A stretch of 64,000 nt of DNA from Alphaproteobacteria bacterium (lineage in GTDB: Bacteria; Pseudomonadota; Alphaproteobacteria; Rhizobiales; Methyloligellaceae): NCBI GenBank assembly GCA_016869535.1, contig VGDX01000001.1:310001-374000 (forward strand). The letters run 5' to 3'. Both the position numbers and the translations under genes were made by a program. This document shows positions 50,424 to 61,297 of the stretch, piece after piece. Each line of letters opens with the position of its first letter. Positions within the stretch are counted from its first letter, which is position 1. The notes below the pieces were generated by a model. The model did no database searches, was not told where the DNA came from, and saw only the letters and a program-made list of their open reading frames with translations.

Positions 50424-51538
50424 ACCCGCATCGGCATAAGGACATAGAGGGCGGTGGCGTCCTTCACGTCGCGCACCATGGTGGGGGAGCCCGGGTCGGC
50501 GAGCTGAAACTCGGCAGTACCGCTTTCGAGCTGCTGCGAGATGTCGAGCAGATAGCGAGCATTGAAGCCGATTTCCAGCGGATCGAAAGCATAATCGACG
50601 GCGAGTTCCTCGGTGGCGCTGCCGCTATCGGGGTTGTTGACCGACAGAATGAGCTTGCCGCTGTCAAGGCTGAGCTTCACCGCGCGCCCCTTGTCGCTCG
50701 ACAGCGTGGAAACACGGTCCACGGCCTGAGCGAAGGCTGTGTTATCGACCTCCATGCGCTTATCGTTGCCTTGCGGGATAACACGTTCATAGTCGGGGAA
50801 GGTACCGTCGATCAGCTTCGAGGTCAGCACGACACGGCCGGAAGAAACGCGAATCTTGGACGGCGACAATTCGATACGCACCTCGCCGTCGGCATCCTCC
50901 ACGAGCTTGGCAAGCTCGAGCACGGTCTTGCGGGGCACGATGACACCCGGCATGCCCTTGGCGCCCGAAGGAAGCGGCAATTCGACTTGGGCGAGACGAT
51001 GCCCGTCTGTGGCGACAGCCCTGAGGGTAGGCTTGCCGCCGCTTTCCGTGGCATGGACATAGATGCCGTTCAGGTAATAACGGGTCTCCTCGGTGGAGAT
51101 GGCGAACCGCGTCTTATCAATCAGGCGTTTCAAATCGGCGGCTGACATGGTGAAGCTGTGGCCGAGATCGTCGACGCTGAGCGCCGGGAAGTCGTCCGAC
51201 GGCAGGGTCTGAAGCGAGAATTGCGCGGGACCGCTGGTGATGGTTAGCCGGCCTTGCTCGCCGTCATGAACGAGCTCGATATCGTTCCCTTCAGGAAGCT
51301 TGCGCACGATGTCATAGAGCATGTGGGCAGGCACGGTGGTGGCGGCTTCCCCTTTGCTTTTGCAGGAGACTGTTTCCACAACCTCCATGTCGAGATCGGT
51401 GGCCGTGAGCTTCAGCTCATTCTTGGCCGCAGCGAGCAGCGCATTGGAGAGAATGGGAATGGTGTTGCGCCGTTCCACCACGCTCGCCACATGGGCGAGC
51501 GCCTTGGCCAAGCTCGGTTTGTCAATGCTAAGACGCAT
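50420..51538 (-). CDS. dnaN: DNA polymerase III beta clamp
   Basis: 372 aa. Three clamp domains; IERRNTIPILSNALL-type motif in domain 1 (VVERRNTIPILSNALLA), ETRYYLNGIYVH, and C-terminal YVLMPMRV. ATG at 51538 (MRLSIDKPSLAK) is preferred to the GTG at 51550. Between dnaA and recF on the same strand, 201 bases after dnaA. Confidence 0.98.
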
Positions 51539-51739
51539 AAGTGACCGCACCCTCGAATTTGCCGCTTGCCGCCGGTAGGTTCGGCCATGGCCGAAGCGCC
51601 AGGCTTCGGTCCAGACCCCCTATAAAATACGCGCTGGGAAGCGAAGAACCGCCCAAACTTGACCCGAACTGGGCCGAATTTGCAAGAGCGGGTGGGGGAC
51701 GCCTCGGCCTTAGGCCAAGCCCCCAACCCGTCCCTCCCC

Positions 51740-53209
51740 CTAGTCGCGCAGCAGGCGCTTCAGAAGCTCGATCTCCTCGCGGAGCTGGTTGTCGTCGTTC
51801 ATCAATTGCTCGATCTTGCGGATGGCGTGCAGCACCGTGGTGTGATCGCGGTTGCCGAATCGCCGGCCGATCTCCGGCAGCGAGCGTGAGGTCAGCAACT
51901 TTGCGAGATACATGCCGATCTGGCGCGGCCGCACGATCGAACGATTCCGCCGTCCCGAAAGCAGATCGCCACGGTTGACGCCGTAATGCTTCGACACGGT
52001 GCGCAGGATGTCATCGATGCGCACGCGCCGAGGCTCTGCCCCGCGCATGAGATCGCGCACGATCTGCTCGGCCGTTTCTATGGTCACCGGCTCGTCGGTG
52101 AGCTGGTAACTCGCGCGCAACCGGTGAACGGCGCCTTCGAGCTCGCGCCCGCTCTCGGTCAGGCGCTCGGCGAGGAAGGCCAGCACGATATCGGAGACTT
52201 CGAGCCCCTTGGTGTCGCTACAGGCTTCCTGCGCCCGCCTATCCAGGATCTTGCGGCGAAGCTCGTAATCCATGGCGCCGATCTCGGCCACGAGACCGCC
52301 GCCGAGACGGGAACGCATGCGCATGTCGAGCTTGTCGAGTTGGGTCGGCGCGCGATCCGCCGCCACCACCACTTGGCGTCCGCCGTCGATCAGCGAATTC
52401 AGCGTGTGGCAAAACTCCTGCTGGATGGTCGGTCCTTGCAGAAACTCCATGTCATCGATCAGGAGAATGTCGATTTTGCGGAGCTTCTCCTTGAAGGCGA
52501 GCGCATCGCGCGCGCGAAGCGCCTGAACGAAGCCCGACATGAAGCGCTCGGCAGTGAGATAGAGCACTTCGGCTTCGGGCTTGCGCTGCTTCACGTCCCA
52601 AGAGATGGCATGTAGCAGATGGGTTTTGCCGAGCCCAACATTTCCATGGAGAAACAATGGGTTGAAGAGTGGCTGCGGACTCGAGAAGGCGACAGCGACT
52701 TCTTGTGCTGCCGCATGTGCCAACCGGTTCGAGACACCAACCAGGAAGCTCGCAAAGGTCAATCGTGGATCGAGCGGCGAACCTTCAAACCCGCCATAGC
52801 CGGTTCGAAGTGGCAAGGGCAGGGATGGTGCCTCAGCTGCGTACAGCGGCTGCACCGGACGCTGTCGCTGCTCCTTAGGTGCCTCGACGCCGAAATGCGG
52901 CTGCCTGACCTTGAACTCGATGCGTTCGACCGGCGGCCATTCAGCACGCGCCAGCCTCAACACAACATCATAATAGTGCGACCTGAGCCAGTTGCGGAGG
53001 AAGCGTGTGGCAACGGTAAGGTGGAGGTCTTCACCCTCCACCTTTTCGAGTTCCACCCCCCGAAACCAACTGGCGAAAACATCCTCTCCCAACTCGCCGC
53101 GTAGCCGGCTCTTGATCCTCGCCCAAGCTTCGCTTGGGGCGCCTTGTTCTTGCTGTGCCACAATTCTTTCTCTTTCCCATTCGATCGTTCGCGCCGTTAC
53201 GCACCGCAC
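51740..53209 (-). CDS. dnaA: Chromosomal replication initiator DnaA
   Basis: 489 aa. Domain I (AWARIKSRLRGELGEDVFASW), short linker, AAA+ domain with Walker A FLHGNVGLGKTHLLHA, Walker B ILLIDDMEFLQG, arginine finger in RMRSRLGGGLVAEI, and domain IV DNA-binding motif GNRDHTTVLHAIRKIEQL. Binds DnaA boxes and opens oriC. Start taken at the ATG 53209. Reads away from the 53.7-54.3 kb gap. Confidence 0.98.
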   Translation of the reverse strand: MRCVTARTIEWERERIVAQQEQGAPSEAWARIKSRLRGELGEDVFASWFRGVELEKVEGEDLHLTVATRFLRNWLRSHYYDVVLRLARAEWPPVERIEFKVRQPHFGVEAPKEQRQRPVQPLYAAEAPSLPLPLRTGYGGFEGSPLDPRLTFASFLVGVSNRLAHAAAQEVAVAFSSPQPLFNPLFLHGNVGLGKTHLLHAISWDVKQRKPEAEVLYLTAERFMSGFVQALRARDALAFKEKLRKIDILLIDDMEFLQGPTIQQEFCHTLNSLIDGGRQVVVAADRAPTQLDKLDMRMRSRLGGGLVAEIGAMDYELRRKILDRRAQEACSDTKGLEVSDIVLAFLAERLTESGRELEGAVHRLRASYQLTDEPVTIETAEQIVRDLMRGAEPRRVRIDDILRTVSKHYGVNRGDLLSGRRNRSIVRPRQIGMYLAKLLTSRSLPEIGRRFGNRDHTTVLHAIRKIEQLMNDDNQLREEIELLKRLLRD

Positions 53210-53277
53210 GCCTCACACTCAAGCAGTCAACAAATTCGACGCGGACAGTCATGTCCGTTCCCTACGGCCTATTTGCC

Positions 53278-53724
53278 TTAGCTTTGCTGCCAAGGCAGAC
53301 CTGCCGCCTTCCACCCATCAACTGAGCCGCGATGCCTCTCGTCGTCGAGCGGTCCTTCAAACCCACTAGCGACGTTGTGACATTTGCGGAATCCTGCTTC
53401 TGCCATCGCCTTGGCCGCAGCCAAGCTTCTCGTTCCCGAGCGACAAATGAAGAAGAGATCATCCTCCATCTGGACGCCTAATGCCTTGAGTTCGCCGGCA
53501 AGACGCTCGACGAAACGCGGATCGATGGTCTGGTCGGGAAAGGCCTGCCACTCGACGAGGACAGCCCGCTTACCGACCGGTCCGAGGTCCGGAATACCCA
53601 CATAGGTCCACTCCGCGCGCGTACGCACATCGACGAGCTGCGAGCGGGGGCTGGACGTGAGGCCTTTCCAGGCCGTTTCCACGTCGACCGCATCGACCAC
53701 CATTTCGTCGTTTTGAGCGCCCAA
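53278..53724 (-). CDS. Rhodanese-like domain protein
   Basis: 148 aa single rhodanese domain. Active-site loop in FFICRSGTRSLAAA with cysteine present, plus LVDVRTRAEWTYVGIPDL. Probably sulfur-transfer or thiol chemistry; specific role unknown. Starts 69 bases upstream of dnaA on the same strand and could share its promoter. Confidence 0.92.
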   Translation of the reverse strand: MGAQNDEMVVDAVDVETAWKGLTSSPRSQLVDVRTRAEWTYVGIPDLGPVGKRAVLVEWQAFPDQTIDPRFVERLAGELKALGVQMEDDLFFICRSGTRSLAAAKAMAEAGFRKCHNVASGFEGPLDDERHRGSVDGWKAAGLPWQQS

Positions 53725-54254
53725 ATGGAGGTTTCCTCCCCGACAAAAAGAGAATTACGTAAGAACAAATTTGGCGCTGACTACTATTGGTGGGGGCCTT
53801 GCCCTCGCTTAGACCATGCCCAACCACAGGTTACGCATTAGCTTTCCACAGAATTTCCACCACTTTACACAGAGAGACAAAGAAAACCCGTCCCGGCAAT
53901 CGCCAGGCACAAGCTACTCAATTGTAAAGAGGTGAATACCCCGTTCGGATGATTAGACTATACACACGGGGCTAGTGCTGATCAAGTTAGGTGGCTTGCC
54001 AAATTACGCCGGAAAGCGCGGTAATCAGAGCATTCAGCAGCGATGCGCAAGCCTCTGTCCCGCTTGCTTGAATCGCGCGCAGACGAGCCTCGATGCAGGC
54101 GGAAAGCCGCAGAATTTTGCGCTTTGTGACGGTGCGATTTTTTTTGCGAGGGCCTGTTAAGAAGTCTGCCGCGCTGCCCCGCTGCATCAAGGTTGAGGCC
54201 AAGCAGTTGAAATATTCGTCGAATTGACATGCGCCGCGCAATCAGGCGCGCGAC
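53725..54254. other. Candidate replication origin (oriC) region
   Basis: Non-coding gap between the rhodanese/dnaA side and rpsT. DnaA-box-like 9-mers: CCAACCACA (53820), CTTTCCACA (53842), ATTTCCACC (53853), CTTTACACA (53863) spaced 22, 11 and 10 bases, that is, in helical phase, and CTATACACA (53958), which matches TTATNCACA at 8 of 9. Sequence around 53745-53980 is AT-richer than the rest. dnaA-dnaN-recF-gyrB run leftward from here. No CtrA-type site was recognised with certainty. Position is inferred from context, since some alphaproteobacteria have oriC near hemE. Confidence 0.5.
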
Positions 54255-54289
54255 CTCTGTTGCCATTACGCAACAGAGCGGTTTTTTTT
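54255..54289 (+). terminator. Strong rightward intrinsic terminator without a known gene
   Basis: CTCTGTTGC (54255-54263) pairs with GCAACAGAG (54270-54278), loop CATTAC, followed by CGG and eight T (54282-54289). It works only for forward-strand transcription, yet no forward gene lies between about 53.2 and 54.25 kb; rpsT reads the other way. It therefore marks the end of an unannotated forward transcript in the origin region. Confidence 0.8.
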
Positions 54290-54292
54290 GTG

Positions 54293-54562
54293 TCAGGCTT
54301 TGCCGAGAGCGACGATGCGCTTGGTCAGCCGCGATACTTTTCGCGATGCCGTCTTGCGATGGATGATGCCCTTTTGCGCCGTGCTGGCGAGGATGGGTTC
54401 AGCCTCCTTCATGGCAGCCAGAGCGGCTTCCTTATTGCCGGCGGCGATCGCCTCCTCCACCTTGCGGATGGAACCCCGCATGCGGCTGCGGCGAGCTTTA
54501 TTGACGTCGGTGCGGTGGACGGTCTGGCGAGCAGCTTTCTTCGCCGATTTGGTATTGGCCAT
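54293..54562 (-). CDS. rpsT: Small ribosomal subunit protein S20
   Basis: 89 aa, Lys/Arg/Ala-rich helical protein binding 16S rRNA early in assembly: [53 protein letters not shown]. Upstream of the origin region and transcribed toward it, as commonly seen in Hyphomicrobiales. Confidence 0.98.
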   Translation of the reverse strand: MANTKSAKKAARQTVHRTDVNKARRSRMRGSIRKVEEAIAAGNKEAALAAMKEAEPILASTAQKGIIHRKTASRKVSRLTKRIVALGKA

Positions 54563-54769
54563 TGTCGATCCTCGTGCGCCCTTCGGCTATGCGGAGCGCG
54601 AAAAAGCGCGGAAAATAGGGATGATTGGGTTGCTCTATAGCGAGCAGCCCCCAAAGCGTCAACCGCGCTCAAATGCGCGGCCTCCCTACGATGGTCCTTG
54701 GAATTGACAGATCAGGATAGCGGTGGCTCTTTCGCTGCCGAGCAGCGAAGAAGAGCGACAAGCCGCGAC

Positions 54770-55777
54770 ATGCGAATCCTGGTTACCGGCGCCGCCGGCT
54801 TCATCGGTTATCACACGGCGGCTCGTCTGCTCGAACGCGGGCACGAGGTCATCGGATTCGATAATCTCAACCCCTATTACGATGTTTCGCTTAAGGAAGC
54901 GCGCCTCGCCCGTCTTGCGCCGCACGATCGTTTCCGCTTCATCAAGGGCGACATCGCTGCGCGGGACGAAGTCGAGAAAATTTTCGCTGAAGAGAACCCC
55001 GAGCGGGTGATCCATCTCGCTGCGCAAGCCGGTGTCCGTTATTCCCTGGATGATCCCCACACCTATGTCGGCTCTAACGTCACGGGCTTCCTGCATGTTT
55101 TGGAGGGTTGCCGTCACTACGGCGTCGAGCATCTCGTCTATGCCTCGTCGAGCTCGGTCTATGGCAGCAACCGGAAACTGCCCTACAAAGAGAGTGATCC
55201 CGCCGACCATCCGATCAACATCTATGGCGCCACGAAACAAGCTACCGAGCTGATGGCGCATTCCTATGCGCATCTGTTCGGGCTACCGGTGACAGGCTTG
55301 CGGTTCTTTACCGTTTACGGCCCTTGGGGGCGGCCTGACATGTCGCTCTTTATCTTTACCCGCAAGATCCTCGCGGGCGAACCGATCCCGGTGTTCAATC
55401 GTGGGCATCATGCCAGAGGGTTTACCTATATCGACGATGTAGCCGAGGGCATGGTGCGCATTCTCGATCATGTAGCTGCGCCCGATCCCGATTGGGACGC
55501 CACCGCGCCAAACCCAGCGACTTCGTCGGCGCCTTACCGGCTCTATAATATGGGCAGCGAGACATCCGTCGGACTGCTCGACTATATCGCGATGTTGGAG
55601 AGGGCGCTTGGGCGCAAAGCAAAAATGGAATTGCTTCCGGCCCAACCCGGCGACATTGAGGAAACTTATGCCGACATGGAGGCGTTGAAAGCGGCTATCG
55701 GCTTTCAGCCTTCGACACCTCTCGAGGAGGGGATCGAACGCTTCGTTGCCTGGTACCGCGACTACTACCGGGTATGA
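54770..55777 (+). CDS. UDP-glucuronate 4-epimerase-like sugar-nucleotide epimerase
   Basis: 335 aa short-chain dehydrogenase. TGAAGFIGYHTAARLL (NAD site), HLAAQAGVRYSLDDP, ASSSSVYGSNRKLPY, YGATKQATELMAHSY with the catalytic Tyr-Lys, and GPWGRPDMSLFIFTRKI closely follow UDP-glucuronate epimerases (LpsL/Uge type), which supply UDP-galacturonate for LPS or capsule. ATG 54770 (MRILVTGAAG) is the family start. It is inserted between rpsT and the otherwise conserved enoyl-CoA hydratase-mutM block. Confidence 0.9.
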   Translation: MRILVTGAAGFIGYHTAARLLERGHEVIGFDNLNPYYDVSLKEARLARLAPHDRFRFIKGDIAARDEVEKIFAEENPERVIHLAAQAGVRYSLDDPHTYVGSNVTGFLHVLEGCRHYGVEHLVYASSSSVYGSNRKLPYKESDPADHPINIYGATKQATELMAHSYAHLFGLPVTGLRFFTVYGPWGRPDMSLFIFTRKILAGEPIPVFNRGHHARGFTYIDDVAEGMVRILDHVAAPDPDWDATAPNPATSSAPYRLYNMGSETSVGLLDYIAMLERALGRKAKMELLPAQPGDIEETYADMEALKAAIGFQPSTPLEEGIERFVAWYRDYYRV

Positions 55778-55832
55778 AACTCAGCCTTTGACTTCAGTCC
55801 AGAGCGCAGCGCACGCATCTCCTGATTGATAC

Positions 55833-56654
55833 CTACCGGTTCGTGAAAACCGGCTTCCGTTTTTCGATGAATGCGGCCATGCCCTCTTTCTGGTCCTCGG
55901 TGGCAAAGAGAGAATAAAACTGGCCGCGTTCGAAACGGGCCCCTTCGGCGAGTGTGGTCGCGAACCCGCGATTGATCGCCTCCTTGATCATCATCACTGC
56001 GTGCTGTGACAGGTTGGCGATCTTGTCGGCCACCTTCATCGCCTCGGGTAGCAATTCGCCGGCCGGCACCACACGGCTCACGAGGTTTGAACGCTCGGCC
56101 TCCTCCGCATTCATGCGCCGTCCGGTTAGACACAGCTCCATGGCCTTGGCCTTGCCGACGGCTCGGGTCAAGCGCTGCGTTCCACCGGCGCCAGGCATGA
56201 TGCCAAGCGTGATTTCGGGCTGGCCGAACACGGCGGTATCCGCAGCAAGAATGATGTCGCATGACATAGCCAGCTCGCAGCCACCGCCGAGAGCATAGCC
56301 CGCGACGGCGGCGATAATCGGTTTGCGGCAGGTGCCGATCTTGTCGAAAGGCGCGAGGAAATCGCTGCCATAAGCTTCGACGAAGGTCTTTTTGTGCATC
56401 TCCTTGATGTCGACGCCGGCAGCGAAGGCTTTCTCGCTGCCGGTTATGACGATTGCGCCGATCGACGGATCGGCCTCGAAGGCCTTCAACGCGCGATTGA
56501 GTTCGCCAATGAGCTGCGTGTTGAGGGCGTTCAACGCATGCGGACGGTTTAGCGTGATAAGCCCGACCTTCCCCTGCCGCGTGACGATGATCGTCTCGTA
56601 AGCGTCGGCGTAGCGCGTATCGTCTTTTTCTTTGCTGAGCGGTTCGGCGTACAT
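55833..56654 (-). CDS. Enoyl-CoA hydratase
   Basis: 273 aa crotonase-fold protein. [29 protein letters not shown] and [21 protein letters not shown] form the oxyanion region; both catalytic glutamates are present (GGGCELAM and [16 protein letters not shown]). Hydrates 2-enoyl-CoA in fatty acid oxidation. Start 56654 (MYAEPL) chosen; a 40-codon upstream extension overlaps mutM. 13 bases downstream of the mutM stop. Confidence 0.93.
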   Translation of the reverse strand: MYAEPLSKEKDDTRYADAYETIIVTRQGKVGLITLNRPHALNALNTQLIGELNRALKAFEADPSIGAIVITGSEKAFAAGVDIKEMHKKTFVEAYGSDFLAPFDKIGTCRKPIIAAVAGYALGGGCELAMSCDIILAADTAVFGQPEITLGIMPGAGGTQRLTRAVGKAKAMELCLTGRRMNAEEAERSNLVSRVVPAGELLPEAMKVADKIANLSQHAVMMIKEAINRGFATTLAEGARFERGQFYSLFATEDQKEGMAAFIEKRKPVFTNR

Positions 56655-56667
56655 GTTTTTGAGTTCC

Positions 56668-57525
56668 CTAGCGTTGACAGGTTGGACAGAAGAAAGTCGA
56701 GCGTCCCGCTTGGACAATGCGGCGCACGATCCCGCCGCAACCCTTCCTGCGGCACGGCTTTCCTTCGCGGCCATAGACGTTGAATCTGTGCTGGAAGCGG
56801 CCGAGTCTGCCGTCCGTGCGCCTGTAGTCGCGCAGGGACGAGCCGCCGGCCTTGATCGCGGTCTCCAGCACCGCCTTCACCGCTTCCACGAGCGTTTCCG
56901 TCTTCTTGGTTGGTTTTCCGGATTTTGTAGCGAGCGTACCGGCAAGCGTGAGTGGCGAGATGCGTGCGCGGAACAGCGCCTCGCATGCGTAAATATTCCC
57001 GAGTCCGGCGATCAGCCTCTGGTCGATCAGCGCCGCCTTGATCGAGGTGGCCTTGCCTTTGAGACGTGCGGCAAGCCATTCCGGCGTAAAGGCTGGATCG
57101 AGCGGCTCGATGCCCAGGCCCTTGAACAGCTTATGGCTTTCGAGCGTGCGCGATGGAATGAGATCCATGAGGCCGAAGCGCCGCGTGTCCGAGTAGCGGA
57201 CCGCGGTGCCGTCGCGCAGATGGAACACGATATGTTCGTGTTTGGGCGTCTTGGCTCTCGGTGTGCCGCCGGCATGCGCGATGGAGAAACGGCCCGTCAT
57301 GCCGAGATGCATCACCAGCACTTCGCCATCGTCGAGCCGCGCCAGCAGATATTTAGCCCGCCTGTCGAGTGCCTCGATGCCCTTACCGGACAGTCGCTTG
57401 CCGAAATCCTTGGGGAGAGGAAAGCGCAGATCGTTGCGCCGCTGCTCGACCCGCGCGATGGCATTGCCCACCAGGATCGGCTCAAGGCCACGGCGAACGG
57501 TTTCAACTTCAGGCAACTCTGGCAT
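56668..57525 (-). CDS. mutM: Formamidopyrimidine-DNA glycosylase
   Basis: 285 aa. Removes 8-oxoguanine; catalytic Pro2 and Glu3 in [40 protein letters not shown], and C-terminal zinc finger with [11 protein letters not shown] and FFCPTCQR. Divergent from ubiE, the arrangement typical of Rhizobiales. Confidence 0.97.
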   Translation of the reverse strand: MPELPEVETVRRGLEPILVGNAIARVEQRRNDLRFPLPKDFGKRLSGKGIEALDRRAKYLLARLDDGEVLVMHLGMTGRFSIAHAGGTPRAKTPKHEHIVFHLRDGTAVRYSDTRRFGLMDLIPSRTLESHKLFKGLGIEPLDPAFTPEWLAARLKGKATSIKAALIDQRLIAGLGNIYACEALFRARISPLTLAGTLATKSGKPTKKTETLVEAVKAVLETAIKAGGSSLRDYRRTDGRLGRFQHRFNVYGREGKPCRRKGCGGIVRRIVQAGRSTFFCPTCQR

Positions 57526-57609
57526 GGCGATCTTATACTGCAGTGCGGAAGAATCTCCGCTGCACCGCAACAATAGCCTGAACTTCGCCCTTGCGCTATT
57601 GTCGCGCGC

Positions 57610-58383
57610 ATGTCCGAGGACTTAGGAAAATCCGGGGGTTACCAAACCCCGGTGAGCTTCGGCTTCGCCGAAGTTGACGCAGGCGCTAAGCAGAAGCTGG
57701 TGAACGACGTGTTCACCAGGGTCGCAACCCGTTACGACCTGATGAATGATCTCATGTCGGGGGGTTTGCATCGGCTGTGGAAATCAGAGCTTCTGGCCTG
57801 GCTCGCACCGCCCAAGAGCGCCGTGCCTTATGCGCTCATCGATGTGGCCGGCGGCACCGGCGATATTGCCTTCCGCTTTCTCGAGCAGGCAGGCAAGGGC
57901 GGGAGTGCCGTGGTGTGCGATATCAGCGCCGAGATGATCGAGGCAGGCCGTGCCCGCGCTAACGGCGAGGGGAAGCTGACCTTCGTGCGGGGCAACGCAG
58001 AAGCGCTGCCTTTCGCCGACAAGAGCTTCGATGCCTATACGATTGCGTTCGGCATGCGCAATCTCACGCTGATCGACCTGGCGCTCGAGGAGGCCTATCG
58101 CGTGCTGAAGCCGGGAGGGCGATTCCTCTGCCTCGAATTTTCGTCCGTCGAGGTGCCGCTGCTCGACAGGCTTTACGACGCCTATTCCTTCGGGGCGATC
58201 CCCGTGCTCGGCGGCCTCGTGGCAGGAGACAGCGGCGCCTACAGGTATCTCGTTGAGAGCATCCGCCGCTTTCCCGATCAGAAATCCTTCACGGGTCTGA
58301 TCGAAGATGCAGGCTTCGAGCGCACGCGCTATCGCAATCTCACCGGCGGTATCGCCGCCATCCATTCCGCCTGGCGTCTATAG
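57610..58383 (+). CDS. ubiE: Ubiquinone/menaquinone C-methyltransferase
   Basis: 257 aa class I AdoMet methyltransferase. [20 protein letters not shown] is the UbiE signature, [15 protein letters not shown] binds AdoMet, and [20 protein letters not shown] is the second signature. Methylates the quinone ring. UbiB follows at 11 bases. Confidence 0.97.
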   Translation: MSEDLGKSGGYQTPVSFGFAEVDAGAKQKLVNDVFTRVATRYDLMNDLMSGGLHRLWKSELLAWLAPPKSAVPYALIDVAGGTGDIAFRFLEQAGKGGSAVVCDISAEMIEAGRARANGEGKLTFVRGNAEALPFADKSFDAYTIAFGMRNLTLIDLALEEAYRVLKPGGRFLCLEFSSVEVPLLDRLYDAYSFGAIPVLGGLVAGDSGAYRYLVESIRRFPDQKSFTGLIEDAGFERTRYRNLTGGIAAIHSAWRL

Positions 58384-58394
58384 ATGAGGACCAA

Positions 58395-59975
58395 GTGAAC
58401 GCGATCGCCAATATGGCACGGCTGACCAAGGCGGGCACGGTCATCGCCTGGTCAGGCGCGCGCGTTCTGCCGGCACATGCCAATCTGCCTGGGCCGCTTG
58501 CACTGTTCGCGCGTGTCACCGCGCCGCTCCGCAAGAACGGCAGCGCGGAGGGGGGCAACGAGACGAAACTGTCCGAGGCCCTCACCTCGCTTGGGCCGTC
58601 CTACATCAAGCTTGGACAGTTTCTCGCTACGCGTGATGACATCATTGGGCGTGAGCTTGCGCGCGATCTTTCGACACTACAGGACCGCCTGCCGCCGTTC
58701 TCGCAGACCGAGGCGAAGCAGGCCGTCGAGGAGGCGCTCGAAGCGCCGATCGACGAACTCTTCGTCGAATTTGGGCCGCCGGTCGCGGCTGCCTCGATCG
58801 CGCAGGTCCATAAAGCGAAGGTCCGCACGCCTGATGGCAAGCTCAAGGATCTCGCGGTTAAGGTGCTCCGCCCCGGCATCGAACAGCGCTTCCAGAGGGA
58901 CCTCGATTCCTATTTCTTCGCCGCGCGCATGATCGAGCGCTTCCACGTCCCGTCGCGGCGACTCCGTCCCATCGCCGTGGTCGATACACTCGCAAAATCC
59001 GTGGCCATCGAGATGGATCTCCGCATGGAGGCGGCGGCCATCTCCGAGATGGCGGAGAACACCAAGAACGATGCCGGTTTCCGCGTGCCGGAGGTCGACT
59101 GGACGCGCAGCGCGCGCCGCGTGCTGACCCTCGAATGGATCGACGGCATTCCCATCGCCGACCACGACGCCTTGCGAGAGGCGGGCCACGACCTGAAGGC
59201 GCTCGGCGCGCGTCTGATGCAGACCTTCCTGCGGCACGCGCTACGCGATGGCTTTTTCCATGCCGACATGCATCCCGGCAATTTGTTCATCGACGATGAG
59301 GGTCGTATTGTCGCCGTCGATTTCGGCATCATGGGACGGCTCGGCATGAAGGAGCGGCGCTTCCTCGCCGAAATTCTCCACGGTTTCATCACACGTAATT
59401 ACCTTCGTGTGGCAGAAGTTCATTTCGAGGCAGGCTACGTGCCGCGGAAACATTCCGTTGCGCAATTCGCTCAAGCCTTGCGCGCCATCGGCGAGCCGAT
59501 CATGGACCGGCCGGCAAGCGAAATCTCCATGGCACATCTGCTGGGCCAGCTCTTTCAATATACCGAAGTGTTCGACATGCAGACGCGGCCCGAGCTGCTG
59601 CTCCTGCAGAAGACCATGGTGGTGGTCGAGGGGGTAGGGCGCTCGCTCGATCCCGAGTTGAATATGTGGGTGGTGTCAGAGCCCGTGGTGCGCGAATGGA
59701 TGGAGGGGGAGCTTGGCGCCGGCGCCCAGATCGAAGCGGCGGCGGAAGGGGCCGTGAGCGTTGGCCGCTTCGTTGGTGAAATCCCCAAACTTCTCGGCCA
59801 GGCCGAGCGCACGGTCGATGCGTTTTCAGCCATGGCCGAGGATGGGCTTCGCCTTGACGATCAGACCGTGGAGCGCTTGGCCGAGGCCCAGGACCGCCAA
59901 AACCGGGGAAGCCGCATCGGCATCTGGATCGGCGCCATCGCGCTTGTGGCGATTGCGCTAGCGCTGCTGTTTTGA
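58395..59975 (+). CDS. ubiB: UbiB protein-kinase-like quinone biosynthesis factor
   Basis: 526 aa ABC1/ADCK atypical kinase. LGPSYIKLGQFLATRDDII, AAASIAQVHKAKV (alanine-rich loop), HADMHPGNLFIDDEG and VAVDFGIMGRLG are the hallmark motifs. C-terminal hydrophobic helices (IGIWIGAIALVAIALALLF) anchor it in the membrane. Starts with GTG. Needed for CoQ biosynthesis; the exact activity is debated. Confidence 0.96.
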   Translation: MNAIANMARLTKAGTVIAWSGARVLPAHANLPGPLALFARVTAPLRKNGSAEGGNETKLSEALTSLGPSYIKLGQFLATRDDIIGRELARDLSTLQDRLPPFSQTEAKQAVEEALEAPIDELFVEFGPPVAAASIAQVHKAKVRTPDGKLKDLAVKVLRPGIEQRFQRDLDSYFFAARMIERFHVPSRRLRPIAVVDTLAKSVAIEMDLRMEAAAISEMAENTKNDAGFRVPEVDWTRSARRVLTLEWIDGIPIADHDALREAGHDLKALGARLMQTFLRHALRDGFFHADMHPGNLFIDDEGRIVAVDFGIMGRLGMKERRFLAEILHGFITRNYLRVAEVHFEAGYVPRKHSVAQFAQALRAIGEPIMDRPASEISMAHLLGQLFQYTEVFDMQTRPELLLLQKTMVVVEGVGRSLDPELNMWVVSEPVVREWMEGELGAGAQIEAAAEGAVSVGRFVGEIPKLLGQAERTVDAFSAMAEDGLRLDDQTVERLAEAQDRQNRGSRIGIWIGAIALVAIALALLF

Positions 59976-60034
59976 TTCTTGACCGTCGGCCTTATTTCTT
60001 GTCATTGCCGGGCATGACGCGGAGTGTGTGAGTA

Positions 60035-61297
60035 ATGCAAGGTAAGCGCATATTGCTCATCGTCGGCGGCGGTATCGCCGCCTATAAGAGCCTCGATCTC
60101 GTGCGCCGCTTGAAGGAGCGCGGTGCGTCCGTGCGCGTGATCCTGACAAGCGGCGGCGCCGAGTTCGTCACGCCGCTCTCCTTCTCCGTGCTCTCCGAAG
60201 AGAAGACTTTCACCGACCTGTTCGACCTCAAGGACGAGGCGGAGATCGGCCATATCAGATTGTCGCGCGAAGCGGACCTCGTCGTAGTGGCGCCGGCCAC
60301 CGCCGACCTGCTCGCCAAGATGGCGCATGGCTTGGCCGACGACCTCGCCTCGACCGTGCTGCTCGCCACTGACAAGACTGTGTTGGTGGCGCCCGCCATG
60401 AATGTGCGCATGTGGCAGCACGCGGCGACGCAGCGGAACCTGGGGACACTGCGCGCCGACCGCATTCATGTCGTGGGGCCCGATGAAGGCGAGATGGCTT
60501 GCGGCGAATATGGGCCGGGCCGCATGACCGAACCTGCCGCCATTGTCGAGGCTATCGGCGCATTGCTCGGCGCAAAGGCGGCAGCCCCGCGTGCCACGCC
60601 ACGCCTCGTCTCGGACTCAGCCAAGCCGCTGAGTGGACGGCATGTGTTGATCACCTCAGGCCCGACGCAGGAGCCGATCGATCCCGTGCGCTATATTGCC
60701 AACCGTTCTTCAGGCAAGCAGGGGCATGCGCTTGCCAAAGCGGCCGCCGCACTCGGCGCCGAGGTGACGCTGGTGAGCGGTCCAGTGACCCTTCCCGATC
60801 CCCAAGGCGTACGGGTGGTCAAGGTCGACACGGCGCATGAGATGCTGGCCGCGGTGGAGGCGGCGCTTCCGGCCGACATCGCCATTTGCGCCGCAGCGGT
60901 TGCCGATTGGCGTGCTGCGGATGAGGCACCGCATAAATTGAAGAAACCGCGTCAAGTGAGTGAGGCCACGCTCAAGCTGTCACTCAACCCGGACATCCTG
61001 AGCACCCTCGCTAAGAAAGGACCCAAGCGTCCGCGCCTTGTCATAGGCTTTGCCGCCGAGACCGAGGATTTGATCGAGAATGCGACAGCCAAGCGCGCAC
61101 GCAAAGGCGCCGACTGGATCGTCGCCAACGATGTATGGCCGGGGACAGGCGCCATGGGCGGCGATCAGACGCAAATTCACCTCATAACGGCGCAGGGCGT
61201 CGAGGATTGGCCGGCCATGAGCAAAGACGAGATGGCGGCGCGCCTTCTTGCCCGTGTGGCCGATGCTTTTGCCGCCATGCGCCCGGCGGCCGAATGA
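60035..61297 (+). CDS. coaBC: Phosphopantothenoylcysteine decarboxylase/synthetase
   Basis: 420 aa bifunctional CoA enzyme. CoaC half: [31 protein letters not shown] with the catalytic His region, and [10 protein letters not shown] with the cysteine. CoaB half: [20 protein letters not shown] and [13 protein letters not shown]. Its stop overlaps the dut start (ATGA). Confidence 0.97.
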   Translation: MQGKRILLIVGGGIAAYKSLDLVRRLKERGASVRVILTSGGAEFVTPLSFSVLSEEKTFTDLFDLKDEAEIGHIRLSREADLVVVAPATADLLAKMAHGLADDLASTVLLATDKTVLVAPAMNVRMWQHAATQRNLGTLRADRIHVVGPDEGEMACGEYGPGRMTEPAAIVEAIGALLGAKAAAPRATPRLVSDSAKPLSGRHVLITSGPTQEPIDPVRYIANRSSGKQGHALAKAAAALGAEVTLVSGPVTLPDPQGVRVVKVDTAHEMLAAVEAALPADIAICAAAVADWRAADEAPHKLKKPRQVSEATLKLSLNPDILSTLAKKGPKRPRLVIGFAAETEDLIENATAKRARKGADWIVANDVWPGTGAMGGDQTQIHLITAQGVEDWPAMSKDEMAARLLARVADAFAAMRPAAE

